Source: Oceanicella actignis
GTDB lineage: Bacteria > Pseudomonadota > Alphaproteobacteria > Rhodobacterales > Rhodobacteraceae
DNA: 64,000 nucleotides
Assembly: GCF_008124525.1 (NCBI RefSeq)
Contig: NZ_VNHJ01000008.1
Location: 1 to 64,000 of the forward strand
Direction: 5' to 3'
Below, piece by piece: positions 46,069-54,385 of the stretch. Under the pieces are notes generated by a model, which made no database searches, had not been told where the DNA came from, and saw only the letters and a program-made list of their open reading frames with translations. Every line of letters begins with the position of its first letter. Within the stretch, counting starts at the first letter, position 1. Made by a program: the position numbers and the translations under genes.

Positions 46069-47499
46069 ATGACCTCCGAAGACCGCTTCCGCCCCTTCGA
46101 AAGCGCCCTCGATCCCGACAGGGCGCTGGCGATTCTGCGCGAGGCGACGGCGGGCGCCGAGGATGGCGAGCTGTTCGTCGAGCGCCGCCGATCCGAATCG
46201 CTCGTCTTCGACGACGGCCGCCTCAGGACCGCAAGCTACGACGCGGGCGAGGGTTTCGGCCTGCGGGCGGTCTGCGGCGAGGTCGCCGGATACGCGCACT
46301 CGACCGAGATCAGCGAGCGGGCCCTGCGCCGCGCGGCCCAGACCGCGCGCCTGGCCGCGCGCGGCGGCGGCGCAAGCGTCGCACTGGATGCGCCGCCGCC
46401 GGCGACGAACCGGCGGCTTTACGGCGACCGCGACCCGCTCGAGGGGGTCGCCTTCGAGCGCCGCATCGAGGCCCTGGCGCAGATCGACGCCTACGCCCGC
46501 GCACGCGACCCGCGCGTGGTGCAGGTCACCGCCAGCCTCGCCGCCTCGATGCAGGAGGTCGAGATCCTGCGCCCCGAGGGGCTGCGCCTGCGCGACGCGC
46601 GGCCGCTGGCGCGCATGAACGTCACCGTGATCGTCGAGCAGGGCGGCCGGCGCGAAAGCGGCTCGGCGGGCGGCGGCGGCCGCGCCGGCGCGGCCGACAT
46701 GCTCGAACCCGCGCATTGGCAGGCCCTTGCGGACGAGGCCCTGCGCCAGGCGCTGGTCAATCTCGAGGCCCAAGAGGCCCCCGCCGGCGAGATGGAGGTG
46801 GCTCTGGGCCCGGGCTGGCCCGGCATCCTGCTGCACGAGGCCATCGGCCACGGGCTGGAGGGCGACTTCAACCGCAAGAAGACCTCGGCCTTCGCCGGGC
46901 TGATGGGCCAGCGCATCGCCGCCCCCGGCGTGACGGTGGTGGACGACGGCGCGATTCCCGACCGCCGCGGCTCGATCAGCTTCGACGACGAGGGCACGCC
47001 CTCTGGGCGCACCACGCTCATCGAGGACGGCATCCTGGTCGGCTACATGCAGGACCGCCAGAACGCCCGGCTGATGGGCGTCGCGCCGACCGGGAACGGG
47101 CGCCGGCAAAGCTACGCCCACGCGCCCATGCCGCGCATGACCAACACCATCATGCTGGGCGGCGACGCCGACCCGCAGGAGGTCGTCGCGGCCGTGCGCG
47201 ACGGCATCTACGCGGTGAATTTCGGCGGCGGCCAGGTGGACATCACGAACGGCAAGTTCGTGTTCTCGTGCACCGAGGCCTATCGGGTGAAGAACGGCAA
47301 GATCCTGCACCCGGTCAAGGGCGCCACGCTGATCGGCGACGGCGCGACGGCGCTGCGCGGCATCCGCATGCTGGGATCGGACATGGCGCTGGACCCCGGC
47401 ATGGGGACCTGCGGCAAGGCCGGCCAGTGGGTGCCGGTCGGCGTCGGCCAGCCGACCGTGCTGATCGAAGGGCTGACCGTGGGCGGCGCGGCGGCCTGA
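46069..47499 (+). CDS. tldD: metalloprotease TldD
   Basis: A 476-residue TldD/PmbA-type protease subunit. The HExxxH zinc motif lies in LLHEAIGHGLEGDFNRKKTSAF, and the C-terminal TCGKAGQWVPVGVGQPTVLIEG carries the third ligand cysteine. With PmbA (TldE), not found here, it degrades unfolded peptides and processes some RiPPs and gyrase-inhibitor clients. The start is ATG 46069, preceded by AAAGGATCC. Divergent from ctaC. Confidence 0.96.
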   Translation: MTSEDRFRPFESALDPDRALAILREATAGAEDGELFVERRRSESLVFDDGRLRTASYDAGEGFGLRAVCGEVAGYAHSTEISERALRRAAQTARLAARGGGASVALDAPPPATNRRLYGDRDPLEGVAFERRIEALAQIDAYARARDPRVVQVTASLAASMQEVEILRPEGLRLRDARPLARMNVTVIVEQGGRRESGSAGGGGRAGAADMLEPAHWQALADEALRQALVNLEAQEAPAGEMEVALGPGWPGILLHEAIGHGLEGDFNRKKTSAFAGLMGQRIAAPGVTVVDDGAIPDRRGSISFDDEGTPSGRTTLIEDGILVGYMQDRQNARLMGVAPTGNGRRQSYAHAPMPRMTNTIMLGGDADPQEVVAAVRDGIYAVNFGGGQVDITNGKFVFSCTEAYRVKNGKILHPVKGATLIGDGATALRGIRMLGSDMALDPGMGTCGKAGQWVPVGVGQPTVLIEGLTVGGAAA

Positions 47500-47510
47500 G
47501 CGCGCCGCCC

Positions 47511-48416
47511 ATGCCCTTGCTTCCATCTTCGCCGCGCAGGAGCCGCCCCTTGGCGCAGCCCGACCCCGAACCCGCGCCGCAGACCAGGCCGCCGGACGCC
47601 GCCCGGGACGACCAAGCCCCGCGCGCGGCGACGCGCGACGAAGCCCCGCGCGCGGCAACGCGCGACGAAGCCCTGCGCGCGGCTCGGCGCGATAACGCCC
47701 CGCACGCAGCTCGGCGCGATGACGCCCCACGCGCGGCCATGCGCGGCACGCGGCGCGACGATCTCCAGCGCGCGGCTACGCGCGACGACCTCCAGTGCGC
47801 GGCTACGCGCGACGATGTCCCGTGTGCGGCAGAGCCCCGCCAGGCCCGGAGCGCGCCCGCGCACGACGCGGCCCCTCGCGCCTCCAGGTCGCCCGCCAAG
47901 TCGCCCCCCGAAACGACCCCAGAAACGACTCCAGAAACGACCCCCGAGCCGCCCGCCGCATGGCTGCCCGCCGCCCTGGCCGCCGGCGCGGCCCTGCCCG
48001 CCGCGCTCATGGGCGCGGGCGCGGCGGCGCTGCTGGCGCTGACGCTGCCGCCCTTCGCCGCGCTGACCGGGCTGGGCCGCTGGGACGTGTTCGCGCCATT
48101 CGGCGCGCTCGGCGCGGCGCTCAACCTTTGGCTGCTCGGGGCGCTGGCGGTCATGCCGCCGGCGCTGGCGCTGGCGCGGCGGCGCGGGCGTTTCTGCTGG
48201 GCCGAGACGGCGATCAGCGCGGCGCTTGGCGGCGCGGCGCTGACCGTCGTCGTGGCGGGCGTGTCGGCATGGGGCGCGGGGCGCGGCGCGCTGCTGATCG
48301 AGCTGAACGGCTGGGCGAAGCTGCTTGGCGGGGCCGCCGCGGCGGCGGCCGCGGCCATGCGCCTTGGCGTCATGGCGGCCGGCCGGCTGGCCCGCTGGAC
48401 AGGACGGCGGCCGTGA
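47511..48416 (+). CDS. membrane protein with N-terminal tandem repeats, unknown function
   Basis: A 301-residue protein beginning MPLLPSSPRRSRPLAQPD. Residues about 33-110 hold eight imperfect nine-residue repeats of the type DEAPRAATR, then a short PETT repeat (three copies), and from about 150 four hydrophobic helices (for example WLPAALAAGAALPAAL, LGAALNLWLLGALAVMPPALALA, ALTVVVAGVSAWGAG). The layout suggests a disordered, arginine/aspartate-rich cytoplasmic tail on a membrane domain. No family is recognised. The frame stays open far upstream, but ATG 47511, 11 bp after tldD, is the plausible start. Opposite-strand frames are also open here, so translation is not certain. Confidence 0.55.
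   Translation: MPLLPSSPRRSRPLAQPDPEPAPQTRPPDAARDDQAPRAATRDEAPRAATRDEALRAARRDNAPHAARRDDAPRAAMRGTRRDDLQRAATRDDLQCAATRDDVPCAAEPRQARSAPAHDAAPRASRSPAKSPPETTPETTPETTPEPPAAWLPAALAAGAALPAALMGAGAAALLALTLPPFAALTGLGRWDVFAPFGALGAALNLWLLGALAVMPPALALARRRGRFCWAETAISAALGGAALTVVVAGVSAWGAGRGALLIELNGWAKLLGGAAAAAAAAMRLGVMAAGRLARWTGRRP
47607..47837 (+). repeat. tandem 27-bp degenerate repeat, about 8 copies
   Basis: Imperfect copies of a 27-bp unit based on GACGAAGCCCCGCGCGCGGC plus ACGCGC encode the nine-residue repeats DEAPRAATR, DEALRAARR, DNAPHAARR, DDLQRAATR and similar. One unit is longer by four residues. A second short repeat of 12 bp (GAAACGACCCCA, three copies, about 47909-47944) follows. Confidence 0.85.
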
Positions 48417-48430
48417 TCTAGCGTGCGGCG

Positions 48431-48889
48431 ATGGCGGTTTTCTCGAACGATTGGTGGCCTTCGCAGGTGCGCCGGCCAAGGCTTCGGCTTCTGGCGGCGC
48501 TGGCGCTGAGCCCCGCGCTGGCGGCGATCCCGGCCGGGCTGGTCGGCTTCGTGGTGGCGGGTCTGAACCTGTCCGACGGCGGCGCGGTGCGCGAGCAGAC
48601 GGCCATCGTCGCCCTGTCGGCGCTGGGCGCGCTGTTGGCCTTCATGGGCAGCTTCGGACTGGCGGCGATCCTGGCGCTGTGGGCGACGCGCCGGCGCTCG
48701 GCCGGCGCCTTCGCGCTGGCGGGCGCGGCGGCCGGCGCGCTGTTCCTACTGGCGACGAACCTGCTGGTCACCGGGCTGACGACCACGCCGGCGCAGATGG
48801 CGGCCTTTGCGCTTCTGGGGGCGCTGACGCTGCTCATCGCGCGGCGCATCGCGGGGGTGCGCCCGCCGCCCGAGGCGCCGGCGGGCTGA
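48431..48889 (+). CDS. small four-helix membrane protein, unknown function
   Basis: A 152-residue protein, MAVFSNDWWPSQVRRPRLRLL start, then four hydrophobic segments (LAALALSPALAAIPAGLVGFVVAG; TAIVALSALGALLAFMGSFGLAAIL; AFALAGAAAGALFLLATNLLV; MAAFALLGALTLLIARRIAGV). It lies 14 bp after the repeat-bearing membrane gene on the same strand and is similar to it in size of the membrane part, so the two may be co-transcribed. No homologue is recognised. Confidence 0.7.
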   Translation: MAVFSNDWWPSQVRRPRLRLLAALALSPALAAIPAGLVGFVVAGLNLSDGGAVREQTAIVALSALGALLAFMGSFGLAAILALWATRRRSAGAFALAGAAAGALFLLATNLLVTGLTTTPAQMAAFALLGALTLLIARRIAGVRPPPEAPAG

Positions 48890-48907
48890 ACGCCCGCCGG
48901 GGGCGGC

Positions 48908-50278
48908 TCAATAGCTGTATTCGGCGTAGATCCGCGTCAGATCGCCCTTCCACGGCCCCTGCCAGCGCTCGAGCAGCTCTTCGGCCGGGGTCTTGCCGCT
49001 TTCGACGATCTCGTGCAGCGCGTTGAGGAAATGCGTCTCGTCGGGGATCAGCCCCCCGGCGCCCGGGCGCGCGCGCCGCGCAAGGCCCGCGCGCGACAGC
49101 TCGAGCACGTCGCGCGCCACGTCGCGCAGGCTGCGCCCCGCGATCTCGGCCTTCAGGCCCCTGACCGACGCGTCCACGCGCAGCGCCTCGCGCTGCTCGG
49201 CCGTCCAGCCCTTGCACAGCTCCCACGCGGCGTCGAGCGAGGCCTGATCGTAAAGCAGCCCGACCCACAGCGCCGGCAGCGCGCACAGACGCCGCCAGGG
49301 GCCGCCGTCGGCGCCGCGCATCTCGAGATACCGCTTGAGCCGCGCCTCGGGGAAGATGGTGGTCAGATGGTCGGCCCAGTCCGACAGGGTCGGCTTCTCG
49401 CCCGGCAGCGCGGGCAGCCGGCCTTCGAGAAAGTCGCGGAAGCTTTGCCCCAGCGCGTCGATGTAGACGCCGTCGCGGTAGACGAAATACATCGGCACGT
49501 CGAGCGCGTATTCCACGTAGCGCTCGAAGCCCATGCCCGGCTCGAACACGAAGGGCAGCATGCCCGTGCGGCTCGGGTCGAGGTCGCGCCAGATGCGCGA
49601 GCGCCAGCTCAGATGCCCCGTCGGCTTGCCCTCGAAGAAGGGCGAGTTGGCGAACAGCGCCGTCGCCACCGGCTGCAGCGCCAGCGCGACGCGGAACTTG
49701 CGCACCATGTCCGCCTCGGAGGCGAAGTCCAGATTCACCTGCACGGTGCAGGTGCGATACATCATCTGCTTTCCGTGCGTGCCCACGCGGTCCATGTAGT
49801 CGGTCATCAGCCGGTAGCGGCCCTTGGGCATGACGGGCATGTCCTCGTGCCGCCAGATGGGCGCCGCGCCAAGGCCGATGAAGCCGGCGCCGATCTCGTC
49901 GGCCACCGACTTGACCTGCCGCAGATGCTCGTTCACCTCGTCGCAGGTCTGGTGAATGGTCTCGAGCGGCGCGCCCGACAGCTCGAGCTGGCCGCCCGGC
50001 TCGAGCGAGATGTTGGCGCCGTCCTTCTCGAGGCCGATCAGATGGCCGGCCTCGTGCACCGGCGCCCAGCCGAAGCGGTCGCGCAGCCCTTCGAGCATGG
50101 CGCGGATCGAGCGCGGCCCGTCATAGGGCAGCGGCTTGAGCGTATCGACGCAATAGCCGAACTTCTCGTGCTCGGTGCCGATGCGCCAGCTTTCGGGGGG
50201 CTTGCAGCCCTGCTCGAAATACTCGACGAGCTGCTCGTAGCGCTCGATCGGCCCGCCGCCGGTTTGGGGAATGGACAT
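48908..50278 (-). CDS. gshA: glutamate-cysteine ligase
   Basis: ATP-dependent ligase making gamma-glutamylcysteine, first step of glutathione synthesis. 456 residues, of the plant/alphaproteobacterial GCS type: [46 protein letters not shown] and [25 protein letters not shown] all match. The protein is complete, ending [12 protein letters not shown]. It is convergent with the small membrane gene and stands 99 bp downstream of the next gene on the same strand. Confidence 0.96.
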   Translation of the reverse strand: MSIPQTGGGPIERYEQLVEYFEQGCKPPESWRIGTEHEKFGYCVDTLKPLPYDGPRSIRAMLEGLRDRFGWAPVHEAGHLIGLEKDGANISLEPGGQLELSGAPLETIHQTCDEVNEHLRQVKSVADEIGAGFIGLGAAPIWRHEDMPVMPKGRYRLMTDYMDRVGTHGKQMMYRTCTVQVNLDFASEADMVRKFRVALALQPVATALFANSPFFEGKPTGHLSWRSRIWRDLDPSRTGMLPFVFEPGMGFERYVEYALDVPMYFVYRDGVYIDALGQSFRDFLEGRLPALPGEKPTLSDWADHLTTIFPEARLKRYLEMRGADGGPWRRLCALPALWVGLLYDQASLDAAWELCKGWTAEQREALRVDASVRGLKAEIAGRSLRDVARDVLELSRAGLARRARPGAGGLIPDETHFLNALHEIVESGKTPAEELLERWQGPWKGDLTRIYAEYSY

Positions 50279-50377
50279 GCGCCGCGCGCCTCCGCAATGG
50301 TGCCGTTGGGGGCAAAGCCCGCCGTCGCGCCAGCTTTAGCCAGCGCGCGCGCGGGCGGCAACCGCCAAAGGCCGCCC

Positions 50378-50974
50378 TCAGCGACGCCAGACCCGCCGCC
50401 GCCCCGCGCCCGCCAGCGCCTGCGCCGCGCGCGCGGTCGAAAAGCCCGGCAGCGCGGCGAAGGCCTCGGGCAACGCCTCGGCGCCATGCGCGCGGGCGGG
50501 AATGGCCAGGCGGCTTCCGTCGCTCAGCCGCAGCAGCCAGACGGGATCGGCGCCGCCCAGAACGTCGATGGCGGCGATGGCCTCGAGCGCCGCCGCCCCG
50601 CCATGGACCGGCCCCATGTAGACGATGCGCCGCTCGTCCACCTCGACCAGGCCGGGGGCGGACGCGCCGCCGCCCGCCCCCTGCAGCCGCGCGCGCTGCA
50701 CGGCCGCCCAGAACCACAGTCCCAGCCCCGCGCCCAACGCCAGAAGGGGCCAGCCGATCCAGCCGTGAATCGGCCCGGCAAGGCCGAGCGTGCGCCCCCC
50801 GAGCCACAGCGCCCCCGCGGACAGGGCGCCGGCGATGGCCGGCTCGATCCAGCGCCGCGCCGCCGCCGCGCCGCCCGCGCACGCGGGCGAGGCCAGCGCC
50901 GGCGCGCCGCGCGGCGTTCGCCCCGGCGGGCGCAGGGGAACCGGCGGATCGGGGCGGCGGGGCGCGCCGCTCAT
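50378..50974 (-). CDS. membrane protein of unknown function beside rsmE
   Basis: A 198-residue protein with a proline/arginine-rich start (MSGAPRRPDPPVPLRPPGRTP), two hydrophobic segments (AGALSAGALWLGGRTLGLAG and IGWPLLALGAGLGLWFWAAVQ), then a soluble part with RIVYMGPVHGGAAALEAIAAIDVL and WLLRLSDGSRLAIP. The last part looks like a small PH-like or beta domain. It overlaps rsmE by 4 bp (ATGA). In related genomes a similar short membrane gene accompanies rsmE/gshA; function unknown. Confidence 0.75.
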   Translation of the reverse strand: MSGAPRRPDPPVPLRPPGRTPRGAPALASPACAGGAAAARRWIEPAIAGALSAGALWLGGRTLGLAGPIHGWIGWPLLALGAGLGLWFWAAVQRARLQGAGGGASAPGLVEVDERRIVYMGPVHGGAAALEAIAAIDVLGGADPVWLLRLSDGSRLAIPARAHGAEALPEAFAALPGFSTARAAQALAGAGRRRVWRR

Positions 50975-51708
50975 CGCCAGTCGCCCAGGACGCTTTGCCA
51001 CAAGGTCAGCGCGGCGGCGGCGGCCGTGTCGGCGCGCAGGATCCTCGGCCCCAGCGTGACCGGCACGACGCATGGCATCTGGCGCAGCCTGCGGGCCTCG
51101 TCCTCGGCGAAGCCCCCTTCGGGGCCGATCAGCGCCGCCCATGGCCCGGGCCCCGCCTCGGCCAGCGCGGCGGCGGCCGAAGGGGCGGTCATGCGCTCGT
51201 CGCAGAACATGATGCGGCGGGCGGGATCCCAGCCGTCGAGCAGCTCGTCCAGCCGGCGCGGCGCGGCGACCTGCATCACGCTGGTGCGCCCGCACTGCTC
51301 GGCGGCCTCTATGGCGATGGCCTGAAGGCGCTCTGGGCGCACGCGCTCGGCGTTCGTGAAGCGGGTGAAGACCGGAACCGCGCGCGCCGCGCCCAGCTCG
51401 GCGGCCTTCTCGACGATGAAGTCGGTGCGCGCCTTCTTGACCGGCGCGAAAAGCAGCTCGAGATCCGCGGGCCGCTCCTGCGCGCGCGTGCGCTCGCGGC
51501 AGACCAGCGCGCCCGCGCGCCGGCCGGCGCGGACGATCTCGGCCAGCCACTCGCCGTCGCGGCCGTTGAAGACCAGCGCCGCGTCGCCCGCCTCGCGGCG
51601 CATGACCGAGAACAGGTAATGCGCCTGCGGCTGCGACAGCGGAACCTCGGCGCCGGACTGAAGCGGAGCCTCGACGAAAAGCCTGATTTTCGCCGCGCGG
51701 TCTGTCAT
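50971..51708 (-). CDS. rsmE: 16S rRNA (uracil(1498)-N(3))-methyltransferase
   Basis: SPOUT-type methyltransferase of 245 residues that methylates U1498 in the decoding region. The knot motifs are LIGPEGGFAEDEARR and VTLGPRILRADTAAAAAL; the N-terminal PUA-like domain contains HYLFSVMRREAGD. The start ATG is preceded by GGAGGGCGTT. Only 10 bp separate it from ubiA on the other strand, so promoters must lie inside the neighbouring genes. Confidence 0.95.
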   Translation of the reverse strand: MTDRAAKIRLFVEAPLQSGAEVPLSQPQAHYLFSVMRREAGDAALVFNGRDGEWLAEIVRAGRRAGALVCRERTRAQERPADLELLFAPVKKARTDFIVEKAAELGAARAVPVFTRFTNAERVRPERLQAIAIEAAEQCGRTSVMQVAAPRRLDELLDGWDPARRIMFCDERMTAPSAAAALAEAGPGPWAALIGPEGGFAEDEARRLRQMPCVVPVTLGPRILRADTAAAAALTLWQSVLGDWR

Positions 51709-51718
51709 AACGCCCTCC

Positions 51719-52693
51719 ATGATTCCCTCGGACGATATCCCCATGGCGGGCGCCGACGAAAGGGTCGCCGACGCCGCCCCCGACAACTGGGTCGACCGGC
51801 TGGCGCCGGCCCCGTGGCGCCCCTATCTGCGGCTGAGCCGGGCGGACCGGCCGATCGGCACATGGCTGCTGCTGATTCCCTGCTGGCTGGGCCTGGCGCT
51901 GGCCTGCGCGGCCGATCCGGCCGGTTGGGGTTTGAAGGACGCCTGGATCTTCGTCGCCTGCGCCGCGGGCGCCTTCCTGATGCGCGGCGCGGGCTGCACC
52001 TGGAACGACATCGCCGATCGGCGCATCGACGCGCAGGTGGCGCGCACGCGCTCGCGGCCGATCCCCTCGGGGCAGGTCAGCGTGCGCGCCGCGGCGATCT
52101 GGATGGCCGCGCAGGCGCTGGCCGCCTTCGCCATCCTGCTGACCTTCAACGGCTTCGCCATCGCGCTCGGGATCGCCTCGCTTGCGCCGGTGGCGATCTA
52201 CCCGTTCATGAAGCGCGTGACCTGGTGGCCGCAGCTGTTCCTGGGCATCGCCTTCAACTGGGGCGCGCTTCTGGGCTGGGCGGCGCATGCGGGGGCGCTG
52301 GCGGCGGCGCCGGCGGCGCTTTACCTGTCGCTGATCGCCTGGACCATCTTCTACGACACGATCTACGCCCATCAGGACAAGGAGGACGACGCCCTGATCG
52401 GCGTGAAGTCCACCGCGCGCCTGTTCGGCGCCAATACGGGCCGCGCGCTGCTGGTCTTCCTGATCCTGGCCACGACGGGCGCGATGACGGCCGGCGTGCT
52501 GGCGACGGTCGAGCGCGGCGGCCTGGCGCCGCTGGCGGCGATCGCGGGCAGCTGGGCCTTCGGCTGGCGCCTGGCCTGGCAGCTGCGCCGACTCGACCCG
52601 GACGACCCCGCGCGTTGCCTCGCGCTGTTCCGCGATGCGCGCAACGCGGGGCTGCTGCTGTTCGCGGGGTATTTCGCGGCGGGCTGGCTCTGA
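51719..52693 (+). CDS. ubiA: 4-hydroxybenzoate polyprenyltransferase
   Basis: Attaches the polyprenyl tail to 4-hydroxybenzoate in ubiquinone synthesis. 324 residues with about eight helices. Aspartate-rich sites: TWNDIADRRIDAQVARTRSRPIPSG and DTIYAHQDKEDDALIGVKSTA. The first Met (51719) has no ribosome site because it lies 10 bp from the divergent rsmE start, and ATG 51743 is an alternative. It uses the product of the polyprenyl synthase at 25072. Confidence 0.95.
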   Translation: MIPSDDIPMAGADERVADAAPDNWVDRLAPAPWRPYLRLSRADRPIGTWLLLIPCWLGLALACAADPAGWGLKDAWIFVACAAGAFLMRGAGCTWNDIADRRIDAQVARTRSRPIPSGQVSVRAAAIWMAAQALAAFAILLTFNGFAIALGIASLAPVAIYPFMKRVTWWPQLFLGIAFNWGALLGWAAHAGALAAAPAALYLSLIAWTIFYDTIYAHQDKEDDALIGVKSTARLFGANTGRALLVFLILATTGAMTAGVLATVERGGLAPLAAIAGSWAFGWRLAWQLRRLDPDDPARCLALFRDARNAGLLLFAGYFAAGWL

Positions 52694-52764
52694 GCCGGGG
52701 TAAGCCTTCGTATACGTTTGAGGCGCACACTGCGGCCCGGGCAGGGATGTGAAGGGGTGATCGA

Positions 52765-54216
52765 ATGGCCGTTCCCGGCGCGTTCGAACAGATGATCATG
52801 GAGCTGACGAACGCGTTCCGCCTGGACCCGCGGGGCGAGTTCGACCGGCTGATAGCGGACGCCGCCTCGCGAAGCGCGACGGATCCGGCCGTGAGCAGCG
52901 CGCTGCGCTATTTCCAGGTGGACATGGACGCGCTGCGCGCCGCGCTTGACGCGCTCTCCCCGGTCGCCCCGCTGGCCTGGAGCGAAAGCCTGGCCGACGC
53001 CGCCCTAGCGCATTCCGAGCTGATGCGCGACGAGAACCAGCAAAGCCACCGGGTCTCGCGCGACGGGGCGTGGCTCGAGCCCGATCTGGGCGGGCGCGCC
53101 CAGGCGGTCGGCTACGACTACCTGCGCCTGGGCGAGAACGTGTTCGCCTATGTCGACTCGCCCGAACATGGCCACGCCGCGATGGTCATCGACTGGGGCG
53201 TCGGACCCGGGGGCATGCAGGACCCGGCCGGGCATCGCCACAACCTGCTTGGCGGCGCGTTCATGGAAATGGGCGTGGGCGTGACGCAGGGCGCGGCGGG
53301 CGCCGGCCAGGTGGGGCCCTATGTGCTCACGCAGAATCTCGGGGTCAGCTTCGGCTCGACGCCGATGATCCTGGGCGTCATCCATGACGACGCCGACGGC
53401 GACGGCGCCTATGACATGGGCGAGGGACGCGGCGGCGTGCAGGTCGCCGTCTCGGGCGCCCAGACGCTCAGCTGGGAGGCGGGCGGATACCAGATCGCGG
53501 CGCAGGGCCCGGTCGAGCTGAGCTTCTCGGGCGGCGGCCTTGCGGCGCCGGTGCGCGTCGCGCTCGAGGTCGCAAGCGCGAATGTGAAGGTCGATCTGGC
53601 CGATGACGGCGCCCTGCGCGCCTCGGTCAGCGTCGCCGCGCTTGAGAACGTGCGCGCCATCGCCCTGCTGGGAACCGACGACATCGACGCCGAGGGCATG
53701 GCCGGCGCCCAGAGCCTGACGGGCAACGCGGGGGCCAACCGCCTGACCGGGCGCGGCGGCGCCGATGCGCTCGACGGCGGCGCGGGGCGCGACAAGCTGT
53801 TCGGCGGCGGCGGCGAGGACGCGCTGTGGGGGCGCAACGGCGCCGACCGCCTGCAGGGCGGCGCCGGCGCGGACGCGCTGCGCGGCGGCGCGGGGCGCGA
53901 CCTGCTGCTGGGCGGCGGCGGCGCGGATCTGCTGGTGGGCGGCGGCGGCGCCGACACGCTGCGCGGCGGCCCCGGCCAGGACAGGCTGCGCGGCGGCGCG
54001 GGCGCCGACCGCTTCGTCTTCGCTCCGGGCGACGGGCGCGACCTGGTGCTCGATTTCGGCCCGGGCGACGCGTTCGACCTGAGCCAAGCGGGAATTTCGC
54101 CGGCGGACCTGAGCATCCGCGACGCCGGCGCCGACGCGGTGTTCGCCTTCGCCGACGTCGAGGTCACGGTCGCCGGCGCGGCCGGACTGCTGAGCGCGGA
54201 CGACTTCCTGTTCTGA
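52765..54216 (+). CDS. CAP-domain protein with C-terminal RTX repeats
   Basis: A 483-residue putative type I secretion substrate. No N-terminal signal peptide. Residues about 5-195 form a CAP/SCP-like domain (ALAHSELMRDENQQSH, RLGENVFAYVDSPEHGHAAMVIDW, GHRHNLLGGAFMEMGVG), then a bridging beta region with DDADGDGAYDMGEGRGG (an EF-like loop), and from about 320 to 425 RTX nonapeptides of type GGxGxDxLx in seven or more copies. The C-terminal FADVEVTVAGAAGLLSADDFLF is like type I secretion signals. No ABC/HlyD export genes are adjacent. RBS GAAGGGGTGATCGA. Confidence 0.85.
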   Translation: MAVPGAFEQMIMELTNAFRLDPRGEFDRLIADAASRSATDPAVSSALRYFQVDMDALRAALDALSPVAPLAWSESLADAALAHSELMRDENQQSHRVSRDGAWLEPDLGGRAQAVGYDYLRLGENVFAYVDSPEHGHAAMVIDWGVGPGGMQDPAGHRHNLLGGAFMEMGVGVTQGAAGAGQVGPYVLTQNLGVSFGSTPMILGVIHDDADGDGAYDMGEGRGGVQVAVSGAQTLSWEAGGYQIAAQGPVELSFSGGGLAAPVRVALEVASANVKVDLADDGALRASVSVAALENVRAIALLGTDDIDAEGMAGAQSLTGNAGANRLTGRGGADALDGGAGRDKLFGGGGEDALWGRNGADRLQGGAGADALRGGAGRDLLLGGGGADLLVGGGGADTLRGGPGQDRLRGGAGADRFVFAPGDGRDLVLDFGPGDAFDLSQAGISPADLSIRDAGADAVFAFADVEVTVAGAAGLLSADDFLF

Positions 54217-54229
54217 GCGCGCGCCGCGA

Positions 54230-54385
54230 TCACGAACGCGGCTTGTCGTCCTCGTCGAACAGGATGCGCGCCGCGTCGCCTTCCAGGTCGCGATACTGGT
54301 CCGCGCGCAAGCTCCACAGAAAGGCGCACAGGCCCGCAAAGCCCAGCGCCGTCGAAATCGGGATCAGCACCAGCAGCACCGTCAT
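54230..54385 (-). CDS. ccoS: cbb3 oxidase maturation protein CcoS
   Basis: A 51-residue peptide, MTVLLVLIPISTALGFAGLC followed by AFLWSLRADQYRDLEGDAARIL and FDEDDKPRS. This is the classic CcoS pattern: one transmembrane helix then a D-x-x-D-L-E-G-D-A-x-R-I-L-x-D-E-D block. It ends the ccoG-ccoH-ccoI-ccoS operon and overlaps the ccoI stop by 4 bp. CcoS is needed for metal cofactor insertion in cbb3 oxidase. Convergent with the CAP-RTX gene. Confidence 0.96.
   Translation of the reverse strand: MTVLLVLIPISTALGFAGLCAFLWSLRADQYRDLEGDAARILFDEDDKPRS

Noticed and set aside
47607-47944. CRISPR-like array
   Set aside because: The repeats are contiguous, imperfect, in frame and without spacers, so they are protein-coding tandem repeats.
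47280-48479. Minus-strand frames opposite the repeat-bearing membrane gene
   Set aside because: Ser/Arg/Ala-rich translation and no start signal; the plus-strand frame gives membrane helices and follows tldD directly. Not fully excluded.
54217-54229. Terminator between the CAP-RTX gene and ccoS
   Set aside because: Only 13 bp separate the stops and no stem is visible; transcripts probably run into each other.
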